Origin: Colwellia sp. E2M01
GTDB taxonomy: Bacteria > Pseudomonadota > Gammaproteobacteria > Enterobacterales > Alteromonadaceae
DNA: 52,301 nucleotides
Assembly: GCF_018860585.1 (NCBI RefSeq)
Contig: NZ_JAHKPR010000016.1
Coordinates: 1-52,301, forward strand
Reading direction: 5' to 3'
Part shown: one piece after another, positions 8,307-20,200 of the stretch
How the letters are laid out: every line of letters starts with the position of its first letter
Position numbering within the stretch: the stretch's first letter is position 1
Made by a program: the position numbers and the translations under genes
The notes under the pieces: model-generated
What the model was told of the DNA's origin: nothing
What the model saw: only the letters and a program-made list of their open reading frames with translations
The model's database searches: none

Positions 8307-10805
8307 TTATTGGCTAGCACCACTAACAGTATGCGTTGCCCAAGCCGAATCTCTAACCGTGCCATCATTATCTTGATAGGTATAGAAATACGTGATTACA
8401 TCGCCAGCAGATACATTTTCTAAAGCGTATGTATTACCACTGCCTGTCAGGAGCATGCGTAAATTTTGTTGTCCACCGTCATTCAATTTATAGTGAACAT
8501 CAGCCCAACCCGTTACGTTGACAAAAAACTCAACACTGCTGTCAGACGTTTCAGTTACACCGTGTACTTCAACCGCAATAACTTCACAGCCTGTTTCGTC
8601 TACGATTGTGCCTGCACTGGTATCTAAACATTGGTCAACATCATCAAGCACACCATCGTTATCTGCATCTACAACACTTGCATCAATAAGTTCAAGGTTT
8701 AACCAGTTGATGTTGAAATTGCCACTATCTACTGTAATGGTAAGTGTATGTTCACCGGCATCAACCGTTACCTCACCCAGTTCATGGGTTTCATAAACCT
8801 GCCATGCATTAGTAGCTACGGTATCATTGTTGATTGTGACGCCATCAACACTTAGGGTGTATGTACCCGTTCTATTCGAGGCTACGCGGGTAGAAATAGC
8901 ATAGGTTCCTGCGCCAAGTTCAAGGGCATATTCAAGCATTTCTCCGCTTTCAATCCAGCCAACGTTATAACCGCCATCGGTGTCTGACGTGGCTTGAATA
9001 TCAACCGCATCGCTGCGGTATTCGCCGCCAATATTATTTGACGTGGTGTCAGTGAAGTTAGTGTAGTCTTCTGCTTGTATTAGTTCGCTTTTGGCAACAA
9101 TTAAAGGACAACCGTTATCATCAACCAAGCTACCGATAATTGTGTTTGGACATAAATCATCGTCATCGTTAACACCATCATTATCGGTATCAACAACGGT
9201 AAGGATTTCACAGCCATTATTATCAACTACAGCACCCGCAGGTGTATTTGCACAGTTATCTAATATGTCAGCAACACCATCACCATCTGAATCAGTAACA
9301 ATCACTTCACCGCCACCTGTCCAGACAATATTATCTATCGCCATTTCAAAAGGAGCTATAGGTAAGGCACCATCGACACTAGCAATATAAAACATGCCTT
9401 CAAGTGACTGTAAGGCGATTAAGGTACCACGCATATCTGCAACAGGAATAGTTGCTGTTGCCCACTCACCATCACGAACTAACCCATAAGTTGTAGTATT
9501 TGCAGGAAAATCTAGCCAGTTTTGGTTGCTGTAGGTGTCTTCAATACCCACTTTAAAAGCCACATCAGCTGGAATTTTAATATCAAAGCTTATTTCGCCA
9601 TTTTCAGCAAAGTTACTCATGTCACGTGCTTGTCGAGTATTAATACTACCACCAAACCATTCGTTTGAACCTGTGTAACTCCACGCAATAACATTTTCGC
9701 CTTCATTGGCAGCAATAGTGCCATCTTCTACGGTAGCTGTATTCCATACATAAATGTCTGAAGTTTGCCCTGCTTCTAGCTTATTATCGGTTGGTGTTAC
9801 ATCAGTAAACACACCAAAAGTACCCGCTTCAGGAACTGTTTGATCACCAATAAATACTTCACCTTGACCGTCTAATTCGTAAACACGTACGTAATCTATG
9901 TACATTTTGGCAGGTGTTGTTGCAGTAACTTGATCATTGGTTGCCGCATCAGTAAAGTTTCCACCAACCGCTAAGTTAAGTAGTAAATAGAAAGGGGCTT
10001 GAAATTCATCAGACTCGGCTGAAATAGTAAAAGGGGCGTCGAACATATCATATTCCACGCCATTGTCTTCTACCGTGAATCGAATCTCAGTCTCGGTCCA
10101 GTAGGTGCGATATGTTACAAAACGGTTTGTTAATGGTGTGTCTGAAAGGTGGGCATTGTCATTTTGCCAAGCAATACTTGCTGCACACGTTGGGTTGCCA
10201 TCGCTACAGGCAGCATCAGTATAAAAAATAAGATTAGAGCCTGTGTAGTTATTTATTTCTGCATCGGGGAAACCAGCATCGGTGCGTGATTGCACACTTT
10301 GCCCCATTTCCATCATGTCAATTTCGCCTTTGGCTGGCCAACTTTGTGTTGTTGTACCTAGCATCCAAGCAGCGGGCCATAAGCCAATACCTACGTCAGG
10401 TATTTGTAAGCGAACTTCAATCATACCGTATTGAACGGAGATTTTATTACTACTTTGTACTTTGCCTGAGGTAAAAGCATAGCCATTGCTATCTTCTGAA
10501 ATAGCTTCTAGAACAAGAGCTTTATTACCTATTTCTCCGGGTACATCTAGCACGTAGGCATTGCTTTCGCTGTACCATTGCAGTTCGGCGTTACCCCAAC
10601 CACATAAACCTTGGTCGCAACCATCACCAACATCAACTGTCCAATTTTGTGTATCTAAGGTATTAAAGTTGTCTTCCCATAACAACGCTCCCACTTCGGC
10701 ATTAGCTTGAGTACTCGCTAACAAGAGTAAACCGGTCATACAACCTAATCGAATTTTAGATAATTTTTTATGGGGTAACATCTCGTTGTAATTTGTATTT
10801 TTCAT
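8307..10805 (-). CDS. GH16 endo-beta-1,3-glucanase with CBM6 and CBM56-like modules
   Basis: Laminarinase-type endo-glucanase, secreted. Signal peptide (1-36, ending QANA); GH16 catalytic domain about 40-310 with GEIDMMEMG giving nucleophile E161, D163 and acid/base E166; a beta-sandwich, galactose-binding-like domain about 350-497; two TSP3 calcium linkers (about 503-568); CBM6 about 572-708; a third TSP3 linker; and a C-terminal domain of about 85 residues (VHYKLNDGGQQNLRM, GDVITYFYTYQ) resembling the beta-1,3-glucan-binding CBM56 family. The first ATG is kept because AGAGAG stands nine bases upstream; an internal ATG at codon 9 has no usable spacing. Its CBM6 is strikingly like the first CBM6 of the next gene. 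The enzyme is probably soluble or cell-surface, unlike the lipoprotein GH16 upstream. Confidence 0.9.
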   Translation of the reverse strand: MKNTNYNEMLPHKKLSKIRLGCMTGLLLLASTQANAEVGALLWEDNFNTLDTQNWTVDVGDGCDQGLCGWGNAELQWYSESNAYVLDVPGEIGNKALVLEAISEDSNGYAFTSGKVQSSNKISVQYGMIEVRLQIPDVGIGLWPAAWMLGTTTQSWPAKGEIDMMEMGQSVQSRTDAGFPDAEINNYTGSNLIFYTDAACSDGNPTCAASIAWQNDNAHLSDTPLTNRFVTYRTYWTETEIRFTVEDNGVEYDMFDAPFTISAESDEFQAPFYLLLNLAVGGNFTDAATNDQVTATTPAKMYIDYVRVYELDGQGEVFIGDQTVPEAGTFGVFTDVTPTDNKLEAGQTSDIYVWNTATVEDGTIAANEGENVIAWSYTGSNEWFGGSINTRQARDMSNFAENGEISFDIKIPADVAFKVGIEDTYSNQNWLDFPANTTTYGLVRDGEWATATIPVADMRGTLIALQSLEGMFYIASVDGALPIAPFEMAIDNIVWTGGGEVIVTDSDGDGVADILDNCANTPAGAVVDNNGCEILTVVDTDNDGVNDDDDLCPNTIIGSLVDDNGCPLIVAKSELIQAEDYTNFTDTTSNNIGGEYRSDAVDIQATSDTDGGYNVGWIESGEMLEYALELGAGTYAISTRVASNRTGTYTLSVDGVTINNDTVATNAWQVYETHELGEVTVDAGEHTLTITVDSGNFNINWLNLELIDASVVDADNDGVLDDVDQCLDTSAGTIVDETGCEVIAVEVHGVTETSDSSVEFFVNVTGWADVHYKLNDGGQQNLRMLLTGSGNTYALENVSAGDVITYFYTYQDNDGTVRDSAWATHTVSGASQ

Positions 10806-11229
10806 ACTAACAATCTCTCTATAATTTTTGTTTTTATTTACACCTAATACCGTAAGCTAATAAACAGAGTCAGCTAGGTAATTAGATATTGGAACCACCT
10901 TGTTAATGTCAATTTTTAAGAAAAGTAAGTCGTCACTCTTTTACTTTTTTATCAGTAAAGCGTAGAAATAAAGAGTGACGCTATTTTATACCACTGATTT
11001 AATTAGCATTAATATGAAAGTTTTTTTTCAAAAAATTTAAATTATTTCATGTTTTTTTATATTAAAAATTAGAGTAATAAACTTATTTTTTCCTAAAAAT
11101 CGGTAACTTGCGTTGATAGGTAACATAAGTAAGCTGTAATGTTTTTTAGTGGTTCATAGTAAATATCATTGAAGGTGAAATTTATGCTCAAACCAAGGCC
11201 AAGTATTAGCTACTTGACCTTAGTTGATA
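10806..11229. other. 424-bp intergenic gap between GH2 and GH16 genes
   Basis: No gene is seen. A 10-bp inverted repeat (CGTCACTCTT at 10931-10940 with AAGAGTGACG at 10971-10980) encloses a smaller one and may form a long imperfect hairpin. It could end the GH2 transcript or serve as an operator for the following GH16 gene. The rest is very AT-rich, especially 11010-11100. The size of the gap suggests that the GH16 gene has its own promoter. Confidence 0.45.
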
Positions 11230-13137
11230 TTATTTTTCATTCTCGATTAGTGATTGGTAAAAGTCATTCAACACAAACCACGCTTGTTTCTTTACACCAC
11301 TTTCTGACAAGAGCCCTTTCCTATTCCAGAAGTCTTGAATATTTTTTAACGGTCTACGTGGTGAACGAAAATCTTTTAGGATCCAAGGACTAACACCTTG
11401 AATACCCGGAATATTCATTACCATTGCTAAATTGTACTTATATAAATCAGCTTGATACTCTTCTGTCCAACGCTCACCTTTAGCACCATGTTTACCTGAG
11501 AGTGCGCCTGCGCCAAACTCACTTACTACTACGGGCTTGTTATGCGGGTTTTGCCAAACAATATCTGCACACTTTTCAGATACCGAGTAATACCAACCGC
11601 AGTAATGATTAATACCAATAACGTCTACTGCTTCAATTAATGGGTCATCAATAACAACCCCATCTTTCGAGCTGCTATGAGTGTCCATTGCTGCCGTATA
11701 CAAACGGTTATTGTCTAGTTCTCTCGCTTTGCTAATAAGCTTGGTTAAGAATGATAAACGACTGTCAGAGTTAGGCGTTTCATTAGCAACTGACCATAAA
11801 ATAATGGAGGCACGGTTCATATCACGACGCAGCATTTCAACTAACTGTGTTTCTGCTTTTGTATAAACCTCTGCGTTATCAAACATTACTGTCCAATAAA
11901 CAGGAATTTCAGACCACACCATTAAGCCAAGTTCATCAGCTATTCTTAACATGTTTTCATTATGCGGGTAATGCGCTAAGCGTACAAAATTACAACCTAA
12001 CTCTTTTGCCCAAGTAAGTAATATTCTCGCGTCAGCTTCACTCCATGCTCGCCCATTCGTTAATGGCGATTCTTCATGTAGGCTAATACCACGTAAAAAC
12101 AAAGGCTGACCATTTAATAATATTTCATCTTGCTTGGTGTTTATGGTTCTAAAGCCAATTTTGTCTTTAATCACCTCACCGTTGTAGGCAATATTTACTT
12201 GGTATAACTTAGGGTTATTTGGCGACCATAATTCAGGCGCTGCTTTAAAGCTAAATATCGCTTTACCTTGGCTATTCGCTTTAATTTGTTGAGTAATTCC
12301 TAATTCAGGAATACTTATTTCAACGTTAAGCTTATTACTTTTATCGTCTTTAGAACCGGCTAACCAAATTTCTCCTTGAATGGTATTAGTTGATTCGTTG
12401 TTTAACGCTACTTTGTAATTAGCAACATAGCTTTTAGGTAATGTTAGTATACTAACTTCACGGGTAATGCCGCCGTAATTCCACCAGTCGGTATTTACCG
12501 TAGGAACTTGGTTTCGCTCTCGTCGGTTGTCTACTTTCAAGGTGATAAAATTATCTCCATTTTGTAGGTGCTGACTTATGTCAAATTGGAAACTAGTAAA
12601 GCCACCTTCATGACTCCCTACTTTATTACCATTTACATACACAATAGCTTGGTAGTTAACCGCGCCAAAATTAACGATATAACGCTTATCGGTTTTCTTC
12701 TTTATTTGGAAGTTTTTGTGGTACCAAATTGTGCCTTCGTAAAACATTAACTCTTGCTTTTGAGTATTCCAATCACCTGGTACTTGCAGTGTTTCTGCTG
12801 CGTCAAAATTATACTCAATCAAGTCATCAGGCTTTGTCATTTTCTTGTTTTTGAAGTAACCCTGATCATAAGGCTCGTATCTATGGTTGTAATAACCATT
12901 TTCATACGGGTCAATAATATATGACCATGCACCATTTAAGCTTAATGAGTTTCTACTGGAAACATTTTGGATATACGCATTAACATGCATTAACGAGTAC
13001 TCACTATTAACGTTATCGTTATCGTTAATAATATAAGCAGTATTACTGCTGTTGCTTGCATTGCTAGCGGCGTAGCTAATGCTTATAACGCTGAAGCAAA
13101 GATACAAGATCGCTAAACGCGTAGTAAGAGTTTTCAT
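11230..13137 (-). CDS. Glycoside hydrolase family 2 enzyme, beta-glucuronidase-like
   Basis: Exported exo-glycosidase of family GH2. A signal peptide (about 1-23) precedes the sugar-binding domain (about 65-230), the immunoglobulin-like domain (about 235-330) and the TIM barrel (about 335-630). The acid/base Glu is E453 in WSVANETP and the nucleophile is E540 in VVSEFGAG. INHYCGWY and the end of the barrel match the layout of beta-glucuronidases, including an N-x-K triplet (N605-R606-K607, in FWNRKG) that in UidA contacts the glucuronate carboxylate. Length (635) is close to UidA plus a signal. AGGTGA stands before the start. It sits 83 bases after the GH3 gene and is probably co-transcribed with it. 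The exact sugar is uncertain: uronic acid is not part of plain laminarin, so a side-branch or a different glycan is possible. Confidence 0.82.
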   Translation of the reverse strand: MKTLTTRLAILYLCFSVISISYAASNASNSSNTAYIINDNDNVNSEYSLMHVNAYIQNVSSRNSLSLNGAWSYIIDPYENGYYNHRYEPYDQGYFKNKKMTKPDDLIEYNFDAAETLQVPGDWNTQKQELMFYEGTIWYHKNFQIKKKTDKRYIVNFGAVNYQAIVYVNGNKVGSHEGGFTSFQFDISQHLQNGDNFITLKVDNRRERNQVPTVNTDWWNYGGITREVSILTLPKSYVANYKVALNNESTNTIQGEIWLAGSKDDKSNKLNVEISIPELGITQQIKANSQGKAIFSFKAAPELWSPNNPKLYQVNIAYNGEVIKDKIGFRTINTKQDEILLNGQPLFLRGISLHEESPLTNGRAWSEADARILLTWAKELGCNFVRLAHYPHNENMLRIADELGLMVWSEIPVYWTVMFDNAEVYTKAETQLVEMLRRDMNRASIILWSVANETPNSDSRLSFLTKLISKARELDNNRLYTAAMDTHSSSKDGVVIDDPLIEAVDVIGINHYCGWYYSVSEKCADIVWQNPHNKPVVVSEFGAGALSGKHGAKGERWTEEYQADLYKYNLAMVMNIPGIQGVSPWILKDFRSPRRPLKNIQDFWNRKGLLSESGVKKQAWFVLNDFYQSLIENEK

Positions 13138-13220
13138 TGTTTCACCTTTTTAATTTTGGATTAATAGCGATGTGAAACCCCACTGAAACATTTATTGTAG
13201 CAGTGGAGCTTGATTGAAGA

Positions 13221-15842
13221 TTACTGACAAGTAATATGCGTTGAGATGTCGTTATTTTTTTTCTTAAACGACACATTACTCACCGATACAGTAAGTGGCC
13301 CTTTTGAAGTTAATTGAAAAGGGGTAATGGTTTGTTCAAACTTCATGCCTTTTTCAGAAAAACATGCTAAGTCTACAGAAACATCTTGCCATGTATTAAT
13401 TGGTAATTTGGCAAGGTGCTTCTGTAAATCCATATCAGCATTACAGCTACCTACAGGATCACCTAAGCGTTCGCAATTCATTGATAATGACACAGCTGAA
13501 GTCACTGGCTCATCTAGTTTAATACTAAAGTGCAACGAGAGTTTCTGTTCAACAATACTTGACAAATCTTCACTAAAATTACCAAAACTTGTGAATCGAA
13601 TACCAGCGCCATTTCCAGTACTTCTCTCTGCTTGCATTTTGCCAATGCTCACTTTAAACGCATCTTCTTGGATCTGCTTATCAATGGTGCGATAACTAAC
13701 ACCACTAATAGACTGACTACTTGAATTAATGTGTTCATCACCTTCACTTGATGTTAAATACAATCGCCAAGGTTTAACCGTTTGACCATTAAAAATATGT
13801 TTGGCGTCATTAGCATTAACTTGAGCAACATAAATGTCATTTAGTTCATCGCTTAAGGTGTCTTTGTCTGAATATGTTAAGCCGTAACCATAAGCAAATA
13901 AAGGCTGTTCTTGGTTCACCAAGTTGTCGCCTTTATTCACATGTTGGTAGGCATTGTTTGGCCAAGAAAATGATAACTTTCCGTTAAAGTCATTTTGCTT
14001 AGTTTCATCAGCATTATTTAACAGTACATCAGCAATAGCACTGCCTTCAGAGCCAGGTAACCAAGCGGCGACAAACGCGTCACTGGCATTTAATTCAGCA
14101 TTTACCCACAACGGTCTGCCGCTTAAGAATACTGAAACCACAGGTATACCTTGTGCTTTCAATTTTCTAAGTAACGCTAAATCTGATTTAGTCGACTTCT
14201 GATAAGCTAAATTAACAATATCGCCATGACCTTCTGCATAAGGGTCTTCACCGAAAACAACAATGGCAACATCAGGTTTTTCATCGTACTCAGCTGTAAC
14301 ACTTAATTGAACAGAGCCACCAGCAGCAGTTATTTGCTCAGCGAAACCATCATAAATTGAACTACCACCAGGGAATTCAGAGTTCACGTTATTAGTACCT
14401 TGCCAAGTAATTGTCCAACCGCCTGATTGTTTACCAATATTATCAGCACCATCGCCTGCAATTAAGAATGATTGCTTAGGTGATAACGGTAAAATGTTAT
14501 TTTTGTTTTTAAGTAAAACTAATGATTCTCGCACTGCTTGTTTGGCAATATCTCTATGAGTTTTACTGCCAATGTGCTCGGTTTTATTGGAAAGAACTCT
14601 ATTAGCTGGACTTGGTTTATCAAATAAACCCGCACGAACTTTTACTCGTAAAATACGCGTAACCGCATCGTCTATACGCGATAACTTTATTTCACCTGAC
14701 TCAACTTGCTTAATGGTATTTGCCATTAACGGCTTCCAATCAGCGGTAGGTACCATAAAAATATCTAAGCCCGCATTTACCGACTGTGAACAACTGTCAT
14801 TAGTACAGCCTGCAACTTGTCCGTGACCATTCCAGTCACCGACAACAAAACCGTCAAAGCCCATTTTTTCTTTTAGCACTTCAGTTAGCAGGTAATGACT
14901 ACCGTGCAATTTTTTACCGTTCCAACTGTTGAATGATGCCATAACCGACTGTGCGCCAGCTGCTAAGCCGCCCATATAGCCTTGCGCATGAATATTAAAT
15001 AAGTCGCTCTCGCTATCTATATTATTGCCTTGGTCATCACCATCAACGGTTCCCCCATCACCAATAAAGTGTTTAACGGTACTGATAACACGGCGATCAC
15101 TAAGAAAGTCTTTATTTGCATCACCTTGTAATCCCTTAACAATGGCACTTGCATAGCTTTTCACAATAGCTGGATCTTCTGAATAGCTTTCATAAGTCCG
15201 CCCCCAGCGATCATCTCTAACAGTGGCAACTGTTGGCGCAAACACCCAATCAATACCTGTTACCATAACTTCGGTTGCTGTAGCCTCTGCAATTTGAGTA
15301 ATTAACTCAGGGTTATTTGCTGCACCTAAACCAATATTATGCGGAAACAATGTCGCACCAATAACGTTGTTATGACCATGTACAGCATCGGTTCCCCACA
15401 TGGTAGGGATAGTTGTTCCGTCAAGTGAATCATCAATAGAGGCTTGATACATTTGCTCAGCTAAATCAACCCAGTCTTGCGGTGTAGAGTGTTTGTTGTT
15501 ATTTGGAAAAGCGCCGCCACCGTTAAGGTATGAGCCAAAACCATAACGGCGCATATCTGCAACCGTAATTTCTTTAATTTCAGGTTGTATCATTTGTGCT
15601 ATTTTTTGCTCTAGCGTCATTTTTGATAAGAGAGCTTTAACTTGCGCTTCTAATTTAGGGTCTTTAACAACTTCTGATTGAACATAAGGCCAAAGTACTT
15701 CATTTGCTTTTGACTCTACATTAACTTCAGCATTCACATTGTCTGTAGTGTTAGCCGGTTCTGCTGTTGAGCTAGGTTCACCACAGCCAGATAAAGATAC
15801 CGCAATAAAAGTCGCTAAAAAGGTAGGTTTAAATTTATGCAT
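13221..15842 (-). CDS. GH3 exo-beta-glucosidase/glucan glucohydrolase (lipoprotein, ExoP-like)
   Basis: Releases glucose from the non-reducing ends of beta-1,3/1,4-glucan oligosaccharides. The lipoprotein signal ends VSLSGC, so it is anchored to a membrane on the periplasmic or outer face. The GH3 N-domain has [20 protein letters not shown] and VVGDWNGHG (nucleophile Asp, residue 336 from this start); the alpha/beta sandwich C-domain follows, then a terminal beta-sandwich domain (about 690-870) like the ExoP C-terminal galactose-binding-like domain of marine exo-glucanases. The start is ATG 15842, eight bases after GAGGG; a second ATG three codons upstream has no site. The gene overlaps the permease stop by eight bases, so translation is probably coupled. 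Confidence 0.93.
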   Translation of the reverse strand: MHKFKPTFLATFIAVSLSGCGEPSSTAEPANTTDNVNAEVNVESKANEVLWPYVQSEVVKDPKLEAQVKALLSKMTLEQKIAQMIQPEIKEITVADMRRYGFGSYLNGGGAFPNNNKHSTPQDWVDLAEQMYQASIDDSLDGTTIPTMWGTDAVHGHNNVIGATLFPHNIGLGAANNPELITQIAEATATEVMVTGIDWVFAPTVATVRDDRWGRTYESYSEDPAIVKSYASAIVKGLQGDANKDFLSDRRVISTVKHFIGDGGTVDGDDQGNNIDSESDLFNIHAQGYMGGLAAGAQSVMASFNSWNGKKLHGSHYLLTEVLKEKMGFDGFVVGDWNGHGQVAGCTNDSCSQSVNAGLDIFMVPTADWKPLMANTIKQVESGEIKLSRIDDAVTRILRVKVRAGLFDKPSPANRVLSNKTEHIGSKTHRDIAKQAVRESLVLLKNKNNILPLSPKQSFLIAGDGADNIGKQSGGWTITWQGTNNVNSEFPGGSSIYDGFAEQITAAGGSVQLSVTAEYDEKPDVAIVVFGEDPYAEGHGDIVNLAYQKSTKSDLALLRKLKAQGIPVVSVFLSGRPLWVNAELNASDAFVAAWLPGSEGSAIADVLLNNADETKQNDFNGKLSFSWPNNAYQHVNKGDNLVNQEQPLFAYGYGLTYSDKDTLSDELNDIYVAQVNANDAKHIFNGQTVKPWRLYLTSSEGDEHINSSSQSISGVSYRTIDKQIQEDAFKVSIGKMQAERSTGNGAGIRFTSFGNFSEDLSSIVEQKLSLHFSIKLDEPVTSAVSLSMNCERLGDPVGSCNADMDLQKHLAKLPINTWQDVSVDLACFSEKGMKFEQTITPFQLTSKGPLTVSVSNVSFKKKNNDISTHITCQ

Positions 15843-17115
15843 TGTTATCACCCTCGCTTAAAACTGGTTTGAAACCTTTAACGCCGTAATAAACAATAAA
15901 TAGATAACATAAAATAGGTAAAATGAAAGCCTCCTGTAATCCTATCATGTCAGCCAAAACGCCTTGCAATAAGGGAACTATCGCACCACCGACAATAGCT
16001 AAACACAAGACACCTGCGCCGTGACTTGTTGCATCTCCTAACTTATTAATGGCTAAACTGAAAATAGTTGGGAACATAATAGAGTTGAATAAACCAACCG
16101 CTAATATTGCCCACATGGCTAATGCGCCTTCAGATAAAATAGCCACCGAAACTAAAATAATTGAACTGATACCGTTAATGTAAAGTACCTTATTAGCCGC
16201 TACTTTTTGCATTACTAAAGCACCAATAAAGCGGCCAACCATAGCGCCGCCCCAATAATAGGCGATGTAATGTGAAGCGGTGGCTTCATTCATGCCTGCT
16301 ATTTTGGGGTCTGCTAAAAAGCTTACTAAGAAGCTACCAATGGCAACTTCTGCCCCCACATAAACAAAAATACCAATAGCACCAAGCTTTAAATGACTGA
16401 ACTTTAACGCTTTAAGCGGTGATAATTGTACGTTTTCACTTTTACCTAAGTCAGGTAAATTCAGTCTTGTAAAAATAAAAGCCAATAAGATTAATGCGCC
16501 TGCAAGTATTATGTAGGGTGTTTGTACTGCAGAGCTGTCAATAACGTCCATATGCTCAGCGCCTTTAAACAATAACCAAGAGCCAAAAAATGGTGCAACT
16601 GTGGTACCTAATGAATTAAATGCTTGGGTCATAGTTAAGCGTGAAGAAGCCGTTTTACTTGGCCCCAAAGCACTAACATAAGGGTTTGCTGAAACTTGCA
16701 GCAAGGTAATACCTGATGCGAGTACAAATAATGCAAATAAAAATAGTCCGTACACTTCAGCATTTGCTGCGGGAATAAACAGTAAACAACCAACACTAGC
16801 AACGCCTAAGCCAGAAACAATACCGGTTTTATAACCTATTTTTCCAACAATAGCACCGGCAGGGATAGACACAATAAAGTAAGCACTAAAGAAACAAAAT
16901 TGAATCAACATTGCTTGGGTATAATTTAAAGAAAACATGCCTTTTAAATAAGGAATTAAAATATCATTTAAACAGGTGATAAATCCCCACATGAAAAATA
17001 GCGAGGTTAATGAAATAAGAGCAAAGCGATTACTGCTATTTGTATTTGAATCATTAAATGATTCACTTACCGCAGAAGTTGTTGCATGTTCGGTAAATCC
17101 AGGAGAACTAGCCAT
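15835..17115 (-). CDS. FHS-family (FucP/GluP-type) sugar:proton symporter
   Basis: Inner-membrane major facilitator of the fucose-galactose-glucose symporter branch, 426 residues with twelve predicted membrane segments. The signature [19 protein letters not shown] near residue 40 is characteristic of this branch, and [12 protein letters not shown] is also typical. In this locus the likely cargo is glucose or a short gluco-oligosaccharide made by the GH3 and GH16 enzymes, delivering glucose to Glk. AAGGAA precedes the ATG. A strong terminator lies between it and the upstream TonB receptor gene, so it probably heads its own transcript with the GH3 and GH2 genes. The exact substrate cannot be read from the sequence. 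Confidence 0.88.
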   Translation of the reverse strand: MASSPGFTEHATTSAVSESFNDSNTNSSNRFALISLTSLFFMWGFITCLNDILIPYLKGMFSLNYTQAMLIQFCFFSAYFIVSIPAGAIVGKIGYKTGIVSGLGVASVGCLLFIPAANAEVYGLFLFALFVLASGITLLQVSANPYVSALGPSKTASSRLTMTQAFNSLGTTVAPFFGSWLLFKGAEHMDVIDSSAVQTPYIILAGALILLAFIFTRLNLPDLGKSENVQLSPLKALKFSHLKLGAIGIFVYVGAEVAIGSFLVSFLADPKIAGMNEATASHYIAYYWGGAMVGRFIGALVMQKVAANKVLYINGISSIILVSVAILSEGALAMWAILAVGLFNSIMFPTIFSLAINKLGDATSHGAGVLCLAIVGGAIVPLLQGVLADMIGLQEAFILPILCYLFIVYYGVKGFKPVLSEGDNNA

Positions 17116-17150
17116 GAGAGTTCCTTAGCCAATGTATATAAACAAAAAAT

Positions 17151-17170
17151 AAAACAGGGTGTTCTGTTTT
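17151..17170. repeat. Short inverted repeat upstream of the permease gene
   Basis: AAAACAG and CTGTTTT are separated by six bases, 36-55 bases before the permease start codon. It could be an operator or part of the preceding terminator region; nothing more can be said. Confidence 0.3.
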
Positions 17171-17172
17171 AG

Positions 17173-17205
17173 AAAAAAATCCGCCTTTGAAGCGACAAAG
17201 GCGGA
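17173..17205 (-). terminator. Intrinsic terminator of the TonB receptor gene
   Basis: On the minus strand a perfect 10-bp GC-rich stem (TCCGCCTTTG with CAAAGGCGGA) and six-base loop is followed at once by seven T, starting 11 bases after the receptor stop codon. Confidence 0.92.
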
Positions 17206-17215
17206 CTAAAAGTCG

Positions 17216-20200
17216 CTATTTGAAGCGATAGCGTGCACCTAAAACGTAACGAGTGCCGTACTGATTAGCTTCTAAAAACTGACGTTCATATCGGCCGTAC
17301 TTTTGCTCTGTTTCATTAGTTAAGTTAATACCCTCAGCAAATACTGTGAAGTTATCGGTGATGTCATAGTTAACACTGATATCCCATTGTCCATAAGCTT
17401 TAGCATTTTGTGACGGTGCATCGGCAGAGCCTTGATCTTGCCCTATACCAATTAAGTAATCGTCGCGCCATGCATAGGTAGTTTTGATTGACCATCCATA
17501 TTTCTCATAAAATCCTTGGAAGTTGGCAGAATCACTTGCACCTGGTAGCACTTGCTGAACACTTAGGCTCTCAGGATCATATTTTTCACTTGGATCCATT
17601 ATCGTGCCATTTATGCCAACACCAAAACCAGATTCACCAAATACATGCTGAATGGCTAATTCAATACCTTGAACAGTAAAGGTTTGATCACTATTAAATG
17701 GCTGAGTAATATTCCACTCTATTAACGCATCAGTATCAAGCGGCTCTATATAACCTTGATCATTTAATACCGCACCGTTGGTTTGCATTTGGGCGAAAAT
17801 AGCGTCGTTTGTGGCAACTTCATCACGTGCTAAAATATCAGCCTCGGCAACATTCCAGCGGTTACTTTGGTAAATATCATGAAGACCGTCAATTTGAACT
17901 TGGAAAATATCAGTACCTATCCAATCAACAACCGATTTATGAAAGTAGCCTACTGACGCGTAACTTGCTTCACCGTAGTAATATTCCAAACTTAAATCGA
18001 TGTTTGTAGACACGTAAGGTTCCATGCCTGTATTACCATCATAACCACTACGAGAGCCAATTTTTGGGCTACCCGATAATATTCTAGTACCAGCTAATGC
18101 ACTTAACGGAGCTCTAGCCAACGATTTACCCCATGACGCTCGCCCTATTAAGTCTTCAGTGAACTCAAATTTTGCATCAATCATAGGTAAGAACACGTCG
18201 TAATCACCCGTTGTTTCTAAAGCAGCATTATTGCCCGTTTCTAACTGGGTATGCCATTCACTGCCGCCTAACCACCATACGTCAACAGGTACATCTTGTT
18301 TAACGCGGCTTGTAACATTGGTTTTTTCATAACGTAAACCAAAATTCATTTGTACAGGTAAGCTGATTACATCAAATTCCATTAGCATTTGTGCATAAGC
18401 ACTTGTTGTAACTTCTTGTACTGAAGTTTCTGAGTAGGTTGATCCGTCACGGTAAGCGGTTGGCGCAAAGTAATCATCGCCAAGTACCTCTTCATTTAAA
18501 AAAGACTCAGAACGTGCAACTACTTCATCAAAGTCAAAGTCATAGTAATAATTTAGTGCTAAATCATTACCACCACCGTCAAATTCATTAAGAAATTGGC
18601 TAGTGTCATTTTTAGTAAACATACTGTCAGGGAACATTGCCGTGTATTGAGGATTGAATAAGAAACCGCCAATTAAACCACTCCACGCACTTGAGCCACC
18701 AATAAGTTGATCGGCATGGGAGATACCCATTTTGATATTCACTAACGGTGAGTCAGTATCATTCTCCCATTCTGCATCAAGTTGAAATTGCTCAACCTCT
18801 GATTTACCTGGTGAATGAATAAATTGACTGAAATGTGAGTCCATTTCGCTTGGAGCTAATGTGGTTGAGCCATTATTCCAATTAACCAAGGTTTGTGGAA
18901 TTTCGCCTTCACGATAATCGTAGGTTTTAGAAACCAGTTGGTCGGAGCCTAATACCAAAGAGCCATCACTACCAAGACCTTCATCAGCACCATTATCGGC
19001 TTCATTGCTTGAGTTATGGTAATCAAAAGCAAAACCTAAAGTTTGTGTTGCTTGCCAAGCTAAGTTTAAACCTATTGATTTTTCAGTAACTTCAGTGATA
19101 CTTCTTGAGGCGGTATATGATGCATCGTTGCCACTAAATTCAGCATAAGTGGCTGTGCCATTTTCATCGAATTCATAAGCATTAATATTTCCACCGTAAT
19201 CATGCCAAACTCCCCAGCCTAGCGAGTCACTGGAGGTAAATGCTTTACCAAAGCTGTAATCAATTGTCGCAATAATGTCGTCTGTAGGCGCATATTGTAA
19301 GCTAACAAAGCCATTGGTACGCTCTCGAGAAATGTCATCAAAACCGTAATTCATGCTTCTAGGAAGGTAGTAATTACCAACTCGCTCACCTTCACCATCT
19401 ACAGGGCGAGGATCAGTTACCATGCTTTCATCAAGGTTTGATGGTAAAGCAACATTAGCCTGCCAACCTTGAATACTCGCATTTTGCTGTTGAAAATCTC
19501 TGCGATGATGCACAACAGATGCTGCTATACCGAAAGTTTCATTAGCAAAAGTATTACTAAATACGCCTGAAATTTCAGGAGTAACGTCATCACCTTCAAC
19601 ATTAGATTCGTCATACATTGCTTGCCCCATAACCGTCCATTTCAAACCTGGGCTATCGAAGGGTTTTAGGGTAACGATATTTACTACCCCACCAATACCG
19701 CCACTTGCGGTTTCAGCGCGTGCTGTTTTAATGACTTCTAAAGTACTGATACCTTCAGATGAAATGTTTTCTAAGTTATATGAACGTGAATTACCTGTAG
19801 CAGGCATTTGACGGCCATTTAAGGTAATTAAGTTATAGTCTGGACCAAAGCCACGTATGGTAACTTGACTACCTTCTCCGTTTGAGCGGCTTACACTAAC
19901 ACCTGTAATACGCTGTAAAGATTCAGCTAAATTTGTGTCTGGAAACTTCCCCATATCCTCTGATGAGATGGCATCAACAACACCTGAGGCATTTCGCTTT
20001 AGGTTCATTGATTTGCCTAAGCTACCAACAATACCGGTAACTTGAATGACTTCTATTTCTGCTTGTTTTTCCTTGAAATCAGCAATTTCTTCAGTTGCTA
20101 AAACTTCTGTGGGCTTAACTTGGGACTCAACTTCGGACTCAACGACAACAGCTTCTTCATCAGGAGCGGCTTCAACCGCAAATGCATGATTATAAGTAGC

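Noticed and set aside
11169..11393. Small plus-strand gene at the end of the GH2 gene
   Set aside because: It overlaps the 3' end of the well-supported GH2 gene antisense, with no family features.
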